DNA of 64,000 bases from Longimicrobiaceae bacterium (GCA_036375715.1 DASVBS010000076.1:44737-108736), one strand, 5' to 3'. Positions 1-8,440 are shown, counted from the first letter of the stretch. Program-made: numbers and translations. Notes: a model not told the origin generated them from the letters alone.

Positions 1-424
1 GCGCGTCCGACCAGTACAGACCAAGACGATGCCTGCCCGGCTCGAGCTCGCCGACGTGCCAGCGGTACCCGCCGGAGCGGACGGCGCTGATGTCGGTCGG
101 CCCGGGCATCAGCTCGAGCCCGTCGAGCTGCAGGTGGATGTGATATCCCCCGATGCCCCACCCTCCCGGCTGCTGCTCCAGCTCCGCCTGAACATCGAAG
201 GAGACGACGAGCGGTCCATCCACGACCGTCCCGTCCTGCGGGTCCAGCAACGCCAGCAATGGTGGCGCGGTGAGCGGCTGATCGCCGTCCGAAATCCCTC
301 CCACGATCGCTAGCACCACGGCAAGAGCGACCATCAGCGCACCCGCGATCCCCAGCACTCGGTCCGGGATGGTACGAACCGCGCGTGGCGAGCGATCGAC
401 CACGACCTCGGTACCTACGCTCAT
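1..424 (-). CDS. Membrane-anchored extracytoplasmic protein, 5' part only (runs off the window)
   Basis: About 141 codons are visible and the frame stays open to the window edge. The N-terminus is cytoplasmic and charged (MSVGTEVVVDRSPRAVR). One hydrophobic segment follows at about residues 22-43, then an exported region with PQDGTVVDGPLVVSF and GGYHIHLQLDG, which looks like a beta-sandwich or DUF4399-like domain. The ATG lies inside the stop of the upstream ccdA-type gene (ATGA overlap), so the two are probably translated together and may share a thiol or cytochrome maturation setting. Function unknown. The coding call rests on the overlap and on protein-like composition. Confidence 0.7.
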   Translation of the reverse strand, partial: MSVGTEVVVDRSPRAVRTIPDRVLGIAGALMVALAVVLAIVGGISDGDQPLTAPPLLALLDPQDGTVVDGPLVVSFDVQAELEQQPGGWGIGGYHIHLQLDGLELMPGPTDISAVRSGGYRWHVGELEPGRHRLGLYWSDA

Positions 425-1164
425 AGCCGGTCCACCAGGAAGTCGGGAGTCCACTGGATCAGCATGCCTGAAAGGGTTGTGAAGCTGCCCGTAAGAAGGA
501 GCACTCCCAGGAGGATCAGCAATGCACCGCTGACGCGGCTGACCCAGGGATACCAAGGCCCCATCTTCCGGACCCCGCCGAGGAAGCGGTCCAGCAGCAG
601 CGCCGCGGCCAGGAACGGAATCGCCAGCCCCACCGAGTAGACGAACAGGAGCCCGACTCCATCGCCCACCGACTCCCGCGTCGCCGCGAGGGTGAGGATG
701 CCTCCGAGCACCGGCCCGATGCACGGCGTCCAGCCCGCTCCGAAGGTGACCCCGACGAGCACCGTGCCCAGGTAGCCCAGCGGCTTGTCCCCGAGCTGCA
801 TCCGCCACTCCCGCGACATACCCGGCACGCGCAGGAGACCAACCAGGTATAGCCCAAAGAGGATGAGCAGCACGCCGCCGACCCGCTCCACCCAGCGGCT
901 GGCGTAGGCAAAGAGCGAACCCAGGAAGGTCGCAGTGGCGCCCATGGCCACGAAGACCAGGGTGAAGCCCAGCACGAAGAGGGCGCCATGCACCATGACC
1001 GCGCGACTCCGCCGCCTTCCCTCCGCCGCGGTCAGCTCATCCAGGCTCATCCCCGTGATGAACGTCACGTAGCTGGGGATCAGTGGCAGGACGCAGGGCG
1101 AGAGAAACGAGAGCAGACCGGCGGCGAAAGCCACCGCCAAGCCGATGCTGTTGGACTCGGACAC
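421..1164 (-). CDS. ccdA: CcdA/DsbD-type thiol-disulfide transporter (cytochrome c biogenesis transmembrane protein)
   Basis: A 247-residue polytopic inner-membrane protein with about six hydrophobic segments and the two family cysteine motifs, LSPCVLP at about residue 24 and GWTPCIGP at about residue 148. In the CcdA/DsbD family this cysteine pair passes electrons from cytoplasmic thioredoxin to periplasmic thiol proteins, supporting cytochrome c assembly. The length matches CcdA rather than full DsbD. The start is GTG, preceded by AGGAG about seven bases upstream. The stop overlaps the start of the next gene by four bases. The cytochrome c gene near 25 kb is a possible distant client, which is inference. 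Confidence 0.9.
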   Translation of the reverse strand: MSESNSIGLAVAFAAGLLSFLSPCVLPLIPSYVTFITGMSLDELTAAEGRRRSRAVMVHGALFVLGFTLVFVAMGATATFLGSLFAYASRWVERVGGVLLILFGLYLVGLLRVPGMSREWRMQLGDKPLGYLGTVLVGVTFGAGWTPCIGPVLGGILTLAATRESVGDGVGLLFVYSVGLAIPFLAAALLLDRFLGGVRKMGPWYPWVSRVSGALLILLGVLLLTGSFTTLSGMLIQWTPDFLVDRL

Positions 1165-1312
1165 CTCAGGCTCCTGGTGGACTCGGGGGCCCGGCTCGAT
1201 GCGGGCCGGCTTCGATGCGCGGTCGTGGGCCGCGAACTCGCCCGCGGTATCTCCGCGGGCGCTGGTGATTCACCTGCGAACTTTTGCTTCTCGCCGTCGC
1301 GATCCGGGCCGG

Positions 1313-2008
1313 CTACTCGAAACCGGGCAGCGTCAGCGTCTCCTCCACCGTCTCGACGGGCTCGATGCACTCGGGTACGTCGTTGCTCGGATTGTTGACC
1401 AGCGTGGATACCTCGTGGGCCCGTAGCTCCACCGAGCGGGCGCCATCGAGGATCTCCCGTAGCTCCGCTTCACCGGCATCCTCCGCGAGCCACCGTTCCC
1501 CCTCTTCCGCGCCCAGGATGACCGGCATCCGATCGTGGATCCTGGCCATGAATGGATTGGCGTCGGTGGTCAGGATGGTGCAGCTCAGGATCGGCTCCGG
1601 ACCCCGTCTCCAGCGCTCCCAGAGCCCGGCAATGGCGAACGGCTCTCCCGTGGCGGTGCGCACCCACATGGGATACCTCCCGCCGGGCCTCGTCTGCCAC
1701 TCATAGAAGCCGTCCGCCACCACGAGGCACCGGCGCCTCTGATACGCGTCACGAAAGGGACCCCGCTCAGCAACCGTCTCGCAGCGGGCGTTGATCATCC
1801 GGTTACCGATGGAGGGATCCCTCGCCCAGAACGGGATCAGGCCCCAGCGCAGCATGTCGAAACGGGTCTCTCCGTGATCGGAGACGAGCGCCAGCACCTC
1901 CTGGGTAGGGGCCACGTTGAAGCGCGGACGATACCCGGCCGGGATCGGTCGCCCGAAGATGCGCTCCAGCGTATCCGGGCTGGTCTTGAGTGAAAACCGT
2001 CCGCACAT
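1313..2008 (-). CDS. yedK: SRAP (YedK/HMCES) abasic-site processing protein
   Basis: A 231-residue protein starting MCGRFSLK, with the mature N-terminal Cys2 used by this family to form a stable thiazolidine link to abasic sites in single-stranded DNA. Other family residues are visible: WGLIPFWA, NARCETVAE, the glutamate in DGFYEWQ and the histidine in IHDRMPVIL. Length and motif order match the family throughout. It probably acts in replication-associated DNA protection. It stands alone, 149 bases from the ccdA-type gene and divergent from the small helix-turn-helix gene. No SOS box was recognised upstream. Confidence 0.95.
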   Translation of the reverse strand: MCGRFSLKTSPDTLERIFGRPIPAGYRPRFNVAPTQEVLALVSDHGETRFDMLRWGLIPFWARDPSIGNRMINARCETVAERGPFRDAYQRRRCLVVADGFYEWQTRPGGRYPMWVRTATGEPFAIAGLWERWRRGPEPILSCTILTTDANPFMARIHDRMPVILGAEEGERWLAEDAGEAELREILDGARSVELRAHEVSTLVNNPSNDVPECIEPVETVEETLTLPGFE

Positions 2009-2418
2009 TCGCCGAACCTGCCAGTTGAAGTGACGGAGCTAGCTCAATATACACCGCTCTTGCCGGTGAATCCAATTCGCGGGGAGCCGGGTGACGAGAC
2101 CGGCACGGAGGGCGGCGTGGCGGCCGGCATCAGACCGCACCACACTTGGCGACCGGAGTCGCGGGCGCCTGTGATCAGGGCGCCGGGGGGCGCGGAATCA
2201 GTGGGCCGACGTCGGGGATCAGGACGTGGGGAAGCCAGGAATCAAGGTGGCGGCACGCCTGGGACCGCGGCGGCGAGATCGCCGGAGCTCGGCGTGGTGG
2301 AAAGGCGAAGTGGAGGAAACCAGGGCACCGGGGCGAAAGCCCCCCGGCTGGTACGGAATCTGCTTCCTTAAACACCCGTTTGAACGCCAATGAGTCACCC
2401 GTGAGCAAGGAGTTGCTT
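2009..2418. other. Intergenic region between divergent genes (410 bases)
   Basis: This stretch lies between the start of the SRAP gene and the start of the small helix-turn-helix gene, so it must carry both promoters. I see no convincing coding frame: the open frame across 2030-2371 is rich in Gly, Arg and Pro with no recognisable motif. A GC-rich hairpin, CCGGGGCGAAAGCCCCCCGG, lies near 2330-2350. I could not match the leader to a known riboswitch. Confidence 0.5.
2407..2412 (+). promoter_or_regulatory. Ribosome binding site that fixes the start of the small HTH gene
   Basis: AAGGAG ends six bases before a GTG at 2419. The upstream in-frame GTG at 2401 has no comparable site, so 2419 is preferred. 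Confidence 0.55.
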
Positions 2419-2673
2419 GTGCCACCCCTCGGGATTGCCGTCACGCGCAAAGCGAGTAACGACTTCCCCACGGCGGAGCTCGTTCGCGATTTCGTCTTCT
2501 ACACGGCAGACTTCGACCTGCAGGAGGCCGCGCGCATCGCCGGAGTGAGCACAGCCACCCTGACACGCTGGCGCATGATGGGTGCCCGCCAGCTCCGCGC
2601 CGACGTCCGCCGCCGCCTCCTCAAGTACGTCGCCCGCCGCGAAAAGGAGGCCCGCGCCCGCGCCGCGGCGTAG
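2419..2673 (+). CDS. Small helix-turn-helix protein, orphan
   Basis: An 84-residue basic protein. The segment LQEAARIAGVSTATLTRWR at about residues 35-53 reads as a helix-turn-helix of the MerR/transposase-adaptor kind, followed by a basic C-terminal helix (ADVRRRLLKYVARREKEARARAAA). It probably binds DNA. The start was chosen by the AAGGAG at 2407. A strong hairpin lies 32 bases after the stop. There are no partner genes on the same strand, so neither the target nor the role can be inferred. It is too short to be an active transposase and no inverted repeats flank it closely. Confidence 0.65.
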   Translation: MPPLGIAVTRKASNDFPTAELVRDFVFYTADFDLQEAARIAGVSTATLTRWRMMGARQLRADVRRRLLKYVARREKEARARAAA

Positions 2674-2704
2674 CAGCGAACCGAAGCGAAAAGACCCGGC
2701 CCAA

Positions 2705-2742
2705 GCGAAAAGACCCGGCCATGTGGGGCCGGGTCTTTTCGC
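2705..2742 (+). terminator. Strong hairpin terminator after the HTH gene, probably bidirectional
   Basis: A perfect 16-base inverted repeat (GCGAAAAGACCCGGCC at 2705-2720 and its complement at 2727-2742) with a six-base loop. The left arm is also present as an exact direct copy at 2686-2701, so two alternative hairpins can form. The TCTTTTC inside the right arm supplies U residues. Confidence 0.8.
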
Positions 2743-2744
2743 GC

Positions 2745-2775
2745 AATTACGAACTATGAATTACGAATTACGAAT
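2745..2775. repeat. Heptad repeat, left arm (NYELRIT type)
   Basis: Degenerate then perfect tandem copies of the seven-base unit AATTACG. Because the unit is seven bases long, every frame of one strand reads the peptide cycle NYELRIT. An inverted copy lies at 2881-2906. Similar repeats occur between genes in several bacterial phyla and are often mis-annotated as protein. Confidence 0.75.
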
Positions 2776-2880
2776 CAGGTCTTTGCCGTGTCGTCACGGG
2801 CGCGGGCGGAGAACAATCGCATGTGGCACGACGCAGTCGAAGGATTTTCGCTTCACGCTGCGGGGTTCCGCTCAGGAACG

Positions 2881-2906
2881 GTCGTAATTCGTAATTCGTA
2901 ATTCTC
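2881..2906. repeat. Heptad repeat, right arm, inverted
   Basis: Tandem copies of GTAATTC, the reverse complement of the left-arm unit. The right arm ends six bases before the stop codon of the MFS transporter gene, and together with the left arm it bounds a 105-base core (2776-2880) with no gene. Confidence 0.75.
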
Positions 2907-2911
2907 TACTT

Positions 2912-4177
2912 CTACGCCGACGCCGCCGCCTCCGCCCCTGCAACCACGGGCTCCCTTCGGTCGGCCACGGGTCCGCGCGGGAGGAGGGCGACGGCCACGG
3001 CGCCCACGGCGGCGAGGCCGATCAGGGTGCTGAAGCCGCTCACGTAATTCCCGCTGGTATCGCGCATGTAGCCGACCAGCATGGGGATGGTGGCTTCGGC
3101 GACCCCGTCGGCGGTCAACACGATCCCCATCACCCGCCCCAGCACCCGCACCCCGAAGAGATCGGCCGCCATCAGCGGGATGATCATGTAGTCCCCACCC
3201 AGCGCCACGCCGAAGATCACGGCGAAGATGTAGACCATCCCGGGTTGCCGGGCGATGAAGAGCAACGGGATGGAGCCCGCCACCAGGCTGTAGATCAGCA
3301 GCATGACGTACTTCCGGGGCAGGCGGTCGGCCAGCCACCCCATGAAGAGCCGACCTGCGATGCTGGAAGCGAGCACCAGGGAAACGATGGTCGCCACCCG
3401 ACCCTCCTCGATGCCGAGGTCGAGTCCGAAGAAGAGCTTCAGGTGCTGGTTTGCACCGCCGACCGCCCCGATCGAGCACATGCTGCCGATCGCCAGCAGA
3501 TAGAAGTACTTGTTCCGCAGCACCGACGAGAGCGGCGCGGAAGGAGCGGCACGCGCAGCCTTTACCGAGGCCTCGTCGCTGGGCGCGTCCTTGACGAAGA
3601 AGGCCAGCGGGAAGGAGAGGGCGATGATGATGATCCCGATCGCCCGCAGGGCTCCCTGCCAACCGAACTGTTCGATCAGCGCGACGGCCAGCAGCGGCAC
3701 CACCGTTCCACCCACTCCGATGCCTACGTAGGCGAAGCCCATCGCCTTGCCGCGGGCACGGTCGAACCAGCGGGAGATGAGCACCTGGTTCGGCAAGGGG
3801 CCGCCGAAGAGGTACCCGAACGCGTTGAAGAGATAGAACAGGTAGAACATCCAGATCGAGCTCGTATAGCTGAGCCCGATCAGCGCCGTACCCGCCATGA
3901 GGATCCCGGTCAGCATCACCCGCCGCGGGCCGAGCTTGTCGACCAGGTACCCCGCCGCAAAGCCGAAGAGGGGGCCGACGATCAGCTTGCTGATCGCGTT
4001 CCCCGAGGTGACCTGCGTACGGCTCCAGCCGAAATCCGTGACCATGTGGTCGTAGAAGAACGGCAGGCCATACAGCGCGAGGCCGACGATCGAGAAGAGA
4101 GCGAAGAAGCTGACCGCGGCGACATATAGTTGTTGCCAGCGCGGGCGATGATCGGCCGGGGCGATTTGTGTTGCCAT
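2912..4177 (-). CDS. MFS transporter, oxalate/formate-antiporter-like
   Basis: A 421-residue inner-membrane protein with about twelve hydrophobic segments in two halves and the MFS loop signature DKLGPRRVM after the second segment. Overall it resembles the OFA/monocarboxylate branch (LYGLPFFYDHM, FGWSRTQVTSG near the N-terminus). It probably moves an organic or sugar acid across the inner membrane. It is the last gene of the sugar cluster, 42 bases after a Gfo/Idh oxidoreductase, which suggests uptake of a substrate or export of an end product of that pathway. The substrate is not deducible from sequence. Confidence 0.88.
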   Translation of the reverse strand: MATQIAPADHRPRWQQLYVAAVSFFALFSIVGLALYGLPFFYDHMVTDFGWSRTQVTSGNAISKLIVGPLFGFAAGYLVDKLGPRRVMLTGILMAGTALIGLSYTSSIWMFYLFYLFNAFGYLFGGPLPNQVLISRWFDRARGKAMGFAYVGIGVGGTVVPLLAVALIEQFGWQGALRAIGIIIIALSFPLAFFVKDAPSDEASVKAARAAPSAPLSSVLRNKYFYLLAIGSMCSIGAVGGANQHLKLFFGLDLGIEEGRVATIVSLVLASSIAGRLFMGWLADRLPRKYVMLLIYSLVAGSIPLLFIARQPGMVYIFAVIFGVALGGDYMIIPLMAADLFGVRVLGRVMGIVLTADGVAEATIPMLVGYMRDTSGNYVSGFSTLIGLAAVGAVAVALLPRGPVADRREPVVAGAEAAASA

Positions 4178-4219
4178 GCGTCTCAGTGGCTGGAGGTGGA
4201 GGGGTGGCGGCCGTAGCCC

Positions 4220-5380
4220 TCACCCCAGCGGGGGTACTTCCACCCAGCGGCGCTTCTCTGCGGACTCGTAACCCAGCTCGGCCAGCTGCACGCCCTTGGC
4301 CCCTTCCAACAGCCCCCATCGGAACGGCTCGTCGAGCACCACGTGGCGCAGGAAGAGCTCCCACTCGACCTTGAAGGCGTTGTCGTAGGGGCGCTGGTTC
4401 GGCACCAGCTGCCAGTCGTCGAAGTAGCTGTGCGGGTTGTCGACGTCCGGGTTCCAGACCGGTCGCGGGGTGGCTCCATAGGGCTGGATGCGGCACTCGC
4501 GCAGCCCGGCGACCGCGCTCCCGCGCGTGCCGTCCACCTGGACGGTGAGCAGGTCGTCGCGCCGCACGCGCACCGCCCAGGAGCTGTTGAAGTGGGCGAT
4601 GATTCCGCCCTCGAGCTCGAAGGTGGCGTAGGCAGCGTCGTCGGCGGTGGCCCGGTATCGATTTCCGCGCTCGTCTACGCGCTCCGGGATATGCGTCGCG
4701 GTGATGCAGCTCACCGCCTTCACCTCCCCGAACAGGTTGTCGAGCACGTAGCGCCAGTGCGCGAACATGTCCAGGACCATTCCGCCGCCATCCTCCTTCC
4801 GGTAGTTCCAGGAGGGGCGCTGCGCGGGAACGATGTCGCCCTCGAACACCCAGTAGCCGAACTCACCCCGCACGGCGAGGATCTCGCCGAAGAAGCCACT
4901 GTCGCGCAGGGCCTGGAGCTTCATCAGGCCGGGGAGCCAGAGCTTGTCCTGCACCACCCCATGCTTCACACCGGCGGCCCTGGCGCGGCGATAGAGCTCG
5001 ACCGCTTCCGCGGTGGTCAGCGCCGTGGGCTTCTCGCAGTAGACGTGCTTCCCTGCCTCGATCGCCCGAGTGACGGCTTCGACCCGTCGATCCGTGGTCT
5101 GTGCGTCGAAGTAGATCTGCACGCTGTCGTCGCTCAGCGCTTCCTCCACGTCGGTGGTCCAGCGCTCGACGCCGCTCTTCGCGGAAAGCTCCTTCAGCTT
5201 CACCGGGTTGCGCCCCACCAGGATCGGCTCGGGAAGGATCGTCTCGGTATCGCTCACCCGCACGCCGCCCTGCTCGCGGATGGCGAGGATCGAACGATAG
5301 AGGTGCTGATTCATCCCCATGCGCCCGGTCACGCCGTTCATCGCGATCCCCACCCGATGGACCTTCTGCTGTTCTGCCAT
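4220..5380 (-). CDS. Gfo/Idh/MocA family oxidoreductase, cytoplasmic
   Basis: A 386-residue NAD(P)-dependent sugar dehydrogenase-type protein. The Rossmann fold is at the N-terminus, with an atypical glycine loop (GIAMNGVTGRMGMN). The family EKP motif is in GKHVYCEKPTA at about residue 125, and an alpha/beta substrate domain follows. There is no signal peptide, so it should act in the cytosol. Family members oxidise or reduce a sugar or cyclitol hydroxyl. It lies between the cupin gene and the MFS gene and is one of four paralogues in the locus; only this one and the gene at 7363 lack export signals. Confidence 0.9.
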   Translation of the reverse strand: MAEQQKVHRVGIAMNGVTGRMGMNQHLYRSILAIREQGGVRVSDTETILPEPILVGRNPVKLKELSAKSGVERWTTDVEEALSDDSVQIYFDAQTTDRRVEAVTRAIEAGKHVYCEKPTALTTAEAVELYRRARAAGVKHGVVQDKLWLPGLMKLQALRDSGFFGEILAVRGEFGYWVFEGDIVPAQRPSWNYRKEDGGGMVLDMFAHWRYVLDNLFGEVKAVSCITATHIPERVDERGNRYRATADDAAYATFELEGGIIAHFNSSWAVRVRRDDLLTVQVDGTRGSAVAGLRECRIQPYGATPRPVWNPDVDNPHSYFDDWQLVPNQRPYDNAFKVEWELFLRHVVLDEPFRWGLLEGAKGVQLAELGYESAEKRRWVEVPPLG

Positions 5381-5519
5381 GAATCCAGTTCCAGAAAGTG
5401 TTCTCTCAGCGCCCCGCCGTGCGCCTCATCAAGCCGTCGAAAACCGGTGAGCGATCGCGCCCGCCCCCGTTCACCACGCCACTCCTGGTCTCCTTGTCCC
5501 CTTGTCCCGCCGTCATCCA

Positions 5520-5990
5520 TCACCCCCTCACCGCCCCCCGCGTCCCCGCCGGCGGATCCGTACACTGCGGCCACGCCCCTTCCGGAAGCGGCGGCGCCTC
5601 GACGCCCGCCTTCGGCAGGGTGCCCTCGAGCTCCTGTCGCCAGTGCGCCACGTCGCCCGCGGGGCCGTAGCAGTAGATCATGATCAGGGGCTCGTCGCCG
5701 ATGTTGGTGAGCTGGTGGAACACCCCGGGCGGAATGTAGACCGCTTCCCCACCCTGCAGCTCCCGCATCTCCTCGCCCAGGCACATCTGACCGCGGCCCT
5801 GCACGACGAAGTAGATCTCTTCCTGCTCCTGGTTGTGCCAGGGGACCTGGCCGCCGCGCGGCTCGAGGGTCACATACCCCATCGAGAAGTTCGTGGCCTG
5901 GATGGGCGACGCGCCGCCGACCAGGTTCTGGGTGCGTCGCCTTGCGGGATAGGTGCGTCCTTCGATTTCCTGCAAACGGGCAATGATCAT
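5520..5990 (-). CDS. Cupin-domain protein
   Basis: A 156-residue protein with one beta-barrel cupin. The metal-binding motif 1 is visible in PWHNQEQEEIYFVVQGRG (His and Glu ligands) and motif 2 in PGVFHQLTNIGDEP. The start MIIARLQEIEGR was preferred over a longer open frame whose extra 82 residues are Arg-rich and unlike protein. Small cupins of this kind are sugar epimerases, isomerases or sensors. The context suggests a step on a keto sugar or sugar acid. No signal peptide. Exact reaction unknown. Confidence 0.85.
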   Translation of the reverse strand: MIIARLQEIEGRTYPARRRTQNLVGGASPIQATNFSMGYVTLEPRGGQVPWHNQEQEEIYFVVQGRGQMCLGEEMRELQGGEAVYIPPGVFHQLTNIGDEPLIMIYCYGPAGDVAHWRQELEGTLPKAGVEAPPLPEGAWPQCTDPPAGTRGAVRG

Positions 5991-6097
5991 GATGCTCGCG
6001 CTCAGGTAGGAAGTGCGGGCGTTGCCTGGACAGAGCCGGTAGTGGAAGCGGCCGGCAACATAGTCCGCGCGCCCCGCTCGCGAAACTGTTCGCGAGC

Positions 6098-7363
6098 TCA
6101 GCGTGGCGCCACCGTCACGGTCGGTGGGTGCGCAAAATCGTTCCAGATGCGGTCCAGCTCGGCGGCGTCGGGGGCGCCATCGTGGACCACGTAGCGGTAC
6201 CGTAGTCGCAGCTCCTGGGCTGGCTCGATCGACCACTCACCGAGCTGCGACGGGGCGTAAACGAAGTACGGCTCACGCGGGTGAATCCGGACGGGCTCCG
6301 GGTGGCGGAAGTTCTGCGGATGGCTCAGCACCGCCACGCCCCTCAGCGCCCCTTCCGCGGTGCCCCCGATATGCGTCCAGCGGGCGCGGCTCTCGTTCCC
6401 GCTTTCCCGGTCGCGCCCCTCGGAGGTGAGGAAGCTCGCGTTCTCGGTGCCGTACCAGTCGTCACGTCCGCGGAAGGCGACACCGCCGTAATGGTACTGC
6501 GGAAGGATCAGCGCCTCGTCTCCCGCGGTATGCTGCTCGACTTCCAGGTCGAACAGCCAGTAGGGCCGCTCGTGCCCCGTGACGTTGTAGACGCGCAGGG
6601 TCCAGCGCTCGTTCAATGCATCCCGGGGTTGCTCGCCGGTGAGCGCCACGTAGCGATGGCGGGCCGAGAACCCACCGAATACAGGTCCGCCCCAGGCGCT
6701 GTCGAGCGCCACCGGCAACACGTCGCCCTTGCGGTCGGCCACGTTCCAGAAGTCGACTTCTTCCCCCTGGAAGACGGCCCGCGTCCAGGCGGCCCAGATC
6801 CCGTGATGGTGGAGGTGGTCCGGTGGATAATCGCCGGTGACCATCACCCCTTCGGGGGTGAGGATCGGGTGCACGTAACCCCCTCGGCGGTAAACCGGAT
6901 CGATGTCAGGGCGCGGTGGATCGGTTATCGCCGCGTGGTAGCGCAGCACGGTGCGGCCGTCGACGGACAGGGTCACGGTCGCGGAGTCACGCCGAGCCGC
7001 CACACCGTCTAGGGCCGCCGTGCCCGGCTCGAGCACGAGCTCGACCGTCTCGCTCGCCGCCAGCGAGTCGAGGACGAAGAAGGCCCGGCCGTCCGGCCCG
7101 GCCTGAAGCGGGTAAATGCGACCGTCCGGCGCCCTGAGCTGGTACTCGCCCGCCTGAACCCCTGCCGGGAGCTCGAACTCCACCGGTACGGCGAAGCGAT
7201 CGTACTCTCCCGCGTCCACGGTGACGGCGAAGCTCGGCTCGGCGGAGGATCCCCCGCCGGCCGCACAGGCCCCGGCTGTGGCCAGCGCAACAACCAGGAG
7301 CGCCCCACGTCGGACGGGCAGCCCCGTCAACAGCTCCTTCACCGACTCCGTCACCGCCGCCAT
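6098..7363 (-). CDS. DUF6807 (PmoA-like) secreted protein
   Basis: A 421-residue protein with an N-terminal signal segment ending in ATAGAC, possibly a lipoprotein. The body carries the family signature DYPPDHLHHHGIWAAW at about residue 165 and further His and Trp-rich beta strands. DUF6807 proteins are common in sugar-utilisation loci of PVC, Bacteroidota and Gemmatimonadota genomes; the name PmoA is historical and does not imply methane oxidation. The start codon overlaps the stop of the upstream oxidoreductase (TGATG), so the pair is coupled. Molecular function unproven, probably carbohydrate-related and periplasmic. Confidence 0.85.
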   Translation of the reverse strand: MAAVTESVKELLTGLPVRRGALLVVALATAGACAAGGGSSAEPSFAVTVDAGEYDRFAVPVEFELPAGVQAGEYQLRAPDGRIYPLQAGPDGRAFFVLDSLAASETVELVLEPGTAALDGVAARRDSATVTLSVDGRTVLRYHAAITDPPRPDIDPVYRRGGYVHPILTPEGVMVTGDYPPDHLHHHGIWAAWTRAVFQGEEVDFWNVADRKGDVLPVALDSAWGGPVFGGFSARHRYVALTGEQPRDALNERWTLRVYNVTGHERPYWLFDLEVEQHTAGDEALILPQYHYGGVAFRGRDDWYGTENASFLTSEGRDRESGNESRARWTHIGGTAEGALRGVAVLSHPQNFRHPEPVRIHPREPYFVYAPSQLGEWSIEPAQELRLRYRYVVHDGAPDAAELDRIWNDFAHPPTVTVAPR

Positions 7364-8388
7364 CAGTGCGGAGCGACCGGTCGGTGGTCGCGCGCGGACT
7401 GGTAGATCGCCTCGACCACCGCGACGCTGCGCCGCGCCTCGCGGCCGTTGCAGAGCGGCTCCCGGTCGTTGGCCACGGCGTCGAGGAAGTCCTCGAGCAC
7501 CGCTCGGTGGGCACTGACGTCGGAGACGGTCGCCGAGCTGGCGCTCTCGTTGCTGCCCGCTGTTCCGTCGGGCGGCGGCTCGTCCGGCCCGCTGTGCAGG
7601 CCGACGAATGATACGCGGTTCTCCTCGACCACGACCGTGCCGTTCGAGCCGGTCAGCTCCAGCCGACGCGGGAATCCGGGGTACGCCGCCGTGGTCGCCT
7701 CCAGCGCGCCCACCGCGCCACTGGCGAACTCCAGACACGCGACCACCGTGTCCTCGACCTCGATCTCGTGCAGCGCCGTTCGGGTGTGCGCGTAGACGTC
7801 ACGGATATCGCCCATGAGCCAGAGGAGGAGATCCACGGTGTGCACGCCCTGGTTCATGAGGGCGCCTCCACCGTCGAGCGCCCAGGTCCCCCGCCACCGG
7901 GAGTTGGCGTAGTACTCCGGCGGTCGATACCACTTCACCTGCGCGGTGGCAAGGAAGATGTCGCCGAGCCCGCCCTGATCGACCAACCGCTTCAGCCAGG
8001 CCACGTCGGGTGCGGCGCGGTTCTGAAAGAAGACGCCGAGCTTCGCGCCCCTACCTTCGGCCGCCGCGAGCAGCTCGTCGACCTTGCGGGTGCTGACGTC
8101 GAGAGGCTTCTCGGACAGGACGTGGAGCCCCCGCTCCAACGCAGCCATGGCCTGCTCCGCGTGCATGCCCGAGGGGCTCCCGATCAGCACCACCTCCATA
8201 GGTCGATGGTTCAGGAAGCTCTCGATGTCCGGGTATACGGTCCCCCCGTACTTGTCGGCCAGGGAGCGAGTGCGCTCGAGGTTGCCTCCGTGCATCGCCA
8301 CGATCTCCACGCCGGGAATCTCGAGCGCGGCCCGTGCGTGGGTGTCGCTGATGTTGCCTCCACCGATGATTCCCACACGAATGCTCAT
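7363..8388 (-). CDS. Gfo/Idh/MocA family oxidoreductase, cytoplasmic
   Basis: A 341-residue protein with a classical Rossmann start (RVGIIGGGNISDTHA), the EKP motif in GLHVLSEKPLDV at about residue 95, and the substrate-domain strand GGALMNQGVHTVDLLLWLMG, whose His and Asp are the usual catalytic region. GAGGAG lies six bases before the ATG at 8388, so that start is preferred to the TTG one codon upstream. No signal peptide. Coupled by one-base overlap to the DUF6807 gene. The likely role is NAD(P)-linked oxidation or reduction of a sugar, substrate unknown. Confidence 0.92.
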   Translation of the reverse strand: MSIRVGIIGGGNISDTHARAALEIPGVEIVAMHGGNLERTRSLADKYGGTVYPDIESFLNHRPMEVVLIGSPSGMHAEQAMAALERGLHVLSEKPLDVSTRKVDELLAAAEGRGAKLGVFFQNRAAPDVAWLKRLVDQGGLGDIFLATAQVKWYRPPEYYANSRWRGTWALDGGGALMNQGVHTVDLLLWLMGDIRDVYAHTRTALHEIEVEDTVVACLEFASGAVGALEATTAAYPGFPRRLELTGSNGTVVVEENRVSFVGLHSGPDEPPPDGTAGSNESASSATVSDVSAHRAVLEDFLDAVANDREPLCNGREARRSVAVVEAIYQSARDHRPVAPH

Positions 8389-8440
8389 CAACAGCTCCTC
8401 GAATCAGCGGTCCGCCAGAGGGCGGCAAATGGGCGAAAGG

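Noticed and set aside
2030..2371. A 113-codon plus-strand frame before the HTH gene
   Set aside because: Gly/Arg/Pro-rich composition, no motif, no ribosome binding site; it covers a region that must contain two promoters.
2280..2400. Possible riboswitch in the leader of the HTH gene
   Set aside because: The GC hairpin and AGG-rich segments loosely recall cobalamin or cyclic-di-GMP aptamers, but I could not place the required conserved blocks. A covariance-model scan would decide.
4343..5683. A 446-codon plus-strand frame over the Gfo/Idh and cupin genes
   Set aside because: Antisense shadow in GC-rich sequence; no motifs and no start signal.
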